Below are positions 62,820 through 64,000 of a stretch of 64,000 nucleotides of DNA, one piece after another (within the stretch, counting starts at the first letter, position 1; every line of letters begins with the position of its first letter). Both the position numbers and the translations under genes were made by a program. This stretch comes from Paramecium octaurelia (taxonomy: Eukaryota; Ciliophora; Oligohymenophorea; Peniculida; Parameciidae). The notes below the pieces were generated by a model. It was not told the DNA's origin. It did not search any database and saw nothing but the letters and a program-made list of their open reading frames with translations. The stretch lies in NCBI GenBank assembly GCA_905182995.1, contig CAJJDP010000111.1:207195-271194 (forward strand), read 5' to 3'.

Positions 62820-62950
62820 ATAATAAATATATATATGATATGTCATTAAAAAACAGAGTACGGAGTTGATCCATTCTGATGTTGACAATTTGGACAAAGA
62901 TGAATAATGTCCTTGCAATCATCTACATAACAAGGTAAACATGCCAGACA
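61614..62950. repeat. Direct repeat copy 2 (1,337 bp)
   Basis: Second copy of 60276-61612. It continues without a break into the rest of the LITAF gene (62951 onward), so the true chromosome is most simply read as 1-61612 followed directly by 62951. Confidence 0.9.
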
Positions 62951-63322
62951 GCAGATTCCAAAAGAACATAGAAGGAGAATACAAGAAACTATATAAGCAC
63001 CACTCCCAACTCTTCTGCTTAATTTAGTTTGAACCTTTTAACAACTGTATTATTAAATATATACTTATTTCTTGCAATTCTGGCAAATGAGTTTGACAGG
63101 ATTGATTTTACCGTCTCCATTTTCAAGTAGAGAATTGACTAGTTTTATTTCTCGAAGACTTGAAATTTGTGGAGAAATGTTTAGAGTTGGAATCATTTAG
63201 GGTGTTTGATCATATAGTTTATTTTTATGTTAATCCTAAGTTTGTGTATAGATATTAGCATTTCTTTCAAGATGATGCAAAATATCATCCTCTACACTTT
63301 TCGAAAGATCTTTGTTTGCCAT
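62843..63322 (-). CDS. LITAF-domain (LITAF/SIMPLE-like) membrane-associated zinc protein
   Basis: ATG at 63322, stop at 62845-62843, one 30-nt AAG-ended intron (63035-63064), 149 residues. The N-terminal 85 residues are polar (MANKDLSKSVEDDILHHLE). The LITAF domain follows: first knuckle LICQNCKKQVQTKLSRRVGSG, a hydrophobic membrane-inserting helix (AYIVSCILLLCSFGICCLAC), the PCYVDDCKDIIHLCPNC second knuckle, and HQNGSTPYSVF. The CxxC...hydrophobic...HxCxxC plan is diagnostic. In animals these proteins sit on the cytosolic face of late endosomes and lysosomes and bind sorting factors. Its last 108 bp also occur in the artefactual copy at 61505-61612. Confidence 0.85.
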
Positions 63323-63563
63323 AAATAATTATTGGGAATTGTTAAATGAATAATTAAAAAGGATTGTTTTAAGATACACAAAATAATTAAATAAACAGTT
63401 TAAATATAATAATTGTTTTCGATAATTAATTTCTTTTGGCACTTGGAATAAATGAAGAAAAAGATGTCAATTGACAAAGAAATTTCTATCTTTTAAACTA
63501 AAAATGGATAACACTAACACAAGTTTTATTATTTAATTAATTTCTATAAAATAAAGCACGCAA

Positions 63564-64000
63564 ATGTCTGCAAGAAATAGCAATTCTCCTAAACAAAAAA
63601 CCTAATCTATGTCTTATTCCAAATCAGAATTCTTGTCAAATTCTAATGAAGTAGTCCATAGAGGTGCAAAAAGCGAAATAATACAATCAAACAAAATTTC
63701 GGATGAAGACCAATTTGATAACTAAGAATCTAAAACCAAGTCTGGGAACTACTATAATATTATTGTCATAGGAATAGTTATTTTAGGATTAGCTGCTGGT
63801 TTAGTGATAGGATATAAAATAATGAAATCAGGAAATGTTTAGGATGAAGAACAAATGAATGTGTTTGTGAACATAGTGTCACAATCTCTACTAAGTAATC
63901 TTGAGTAGCAAAAATTTTTAATAATAGATGATTAGCTTAAATAATTGAAAAAGTTTTATGAAAAACAATTAACTAATACTATTTGGTAGAAGGTATGTTT
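63564..64000 (+). CDS. Single-pass membrane protein, C-terminus beyond window
   Basis: ATG 63564 opens a frame that is still open at the window edge (145 codons visible). Residues 1-68 are polar and Ser/Lys-rich (MSARNSNSPKQKTQSMSYS). One membrane helix follows (IIVIGIVILGLAAGLVIGY, residues about 74-92), then an acidic, probably helical outside or lumenal region (FVNIVSQSLLSNLEQQ). No signal peptide, so type II or tail-exposed orientation is possible. A GTATG at the last bases could be an intron donor. No family recognised from this part. Confidence 0.65.

Noticed and set aside
60276..62950. Genuine tandem duplication of DRC11/LITAF ends
   Set aside because: The copies look identical, begin and end inside genes and meet exactly at the N. 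An assembly overlap is the simpler reading.

Overview
The window reads as macronuclear DNA of a Paramecium-like oligohymenophorean ciliate. It is very AT-rich and densely packed with genes on both strands. Every recognisable protein stays open only if TAA and TAG are read as glutamine and TGA is the sole stop. Reading frames are linked by tiny introns of about 19-35 nt that begin GTA. There are no bacterial-type signals, rRNA, tRNA, CRISPR or intact transposons that I can support.

Layout. 1-8.9 kb: a chromodomain protein running off the left edge into a poly-Gln tract (-), a small coiled-coil protein (+), an IQ-motif Glu/Gln-rich protein (+) and a 1,316-residue type I membrane protein (+). 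9.0-16.5 kb: one giant coiled-coil gene (-), about 2,494 residues. 16.7-22.1 kb: diacylglycerol kinase (+), ABCG half-transporter (-), and a PH - membrane - START lipid-transfer protein (-). 22.6-31 kb: a short hypothetical (+), an AIG1/FAR-17a-like membrane protein (-), a 2-phosphoglycerate-kinase-like protein with an ATP-cone (-), a PH-domain CAMK-type kinase (+) and a MAPK15/ERK7-like kinase (-). 31-33 kb is gene-poor, with one possibly decaying gene. 33.3-41 kb: a tandem ubiquitin-like-repeat protein (+), several small genes, a secreted Gln-rich protein (-) and a casein kinase 1 (+). 41.6-50.2 kb: a cyclic-nucleotide-binding protein (+), a small g​ene (+), an ankyrin-AGC kinase fusion (+) and an ABCC transporter (-). 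50.4-58.7 kb: a large protein with a mitochondrial-type N-terminus (-), a WD40 protein (+), a RING/TRAF zinc-finger protein (+) and a SPRY-like protein (+). 58.8-64 kb: the ciliary AAA protein IQCA/DRC11 (-), a LITAF-domain protein (-) and a membrane protein cut by the right edge (+).

Two structural points affect any use of the window. First, 60276-61612 and 61614-62950 are the same 1,337 bp repeated with one N (61613) between them. This looks like two contigs joined without collapsing their overlap; it creates false partial copies of DRC11 and LITAF. Second, at least a dozen introns that are needed to keep conserved domains in frame end in AAG rather than TAG, so a gene finder trained on TAG acceptors would break many of these genes.

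Functionally the genes are ordinary for a ciliate (four kinases, lipid signalling and transfer, ABC transporters, one ciliary component). I see no operon-like system or defence island. The most novel proteins are the tandem ubiquitin-like protein, the ankyrin-AGC kinase and the PH-membrane-START protein.
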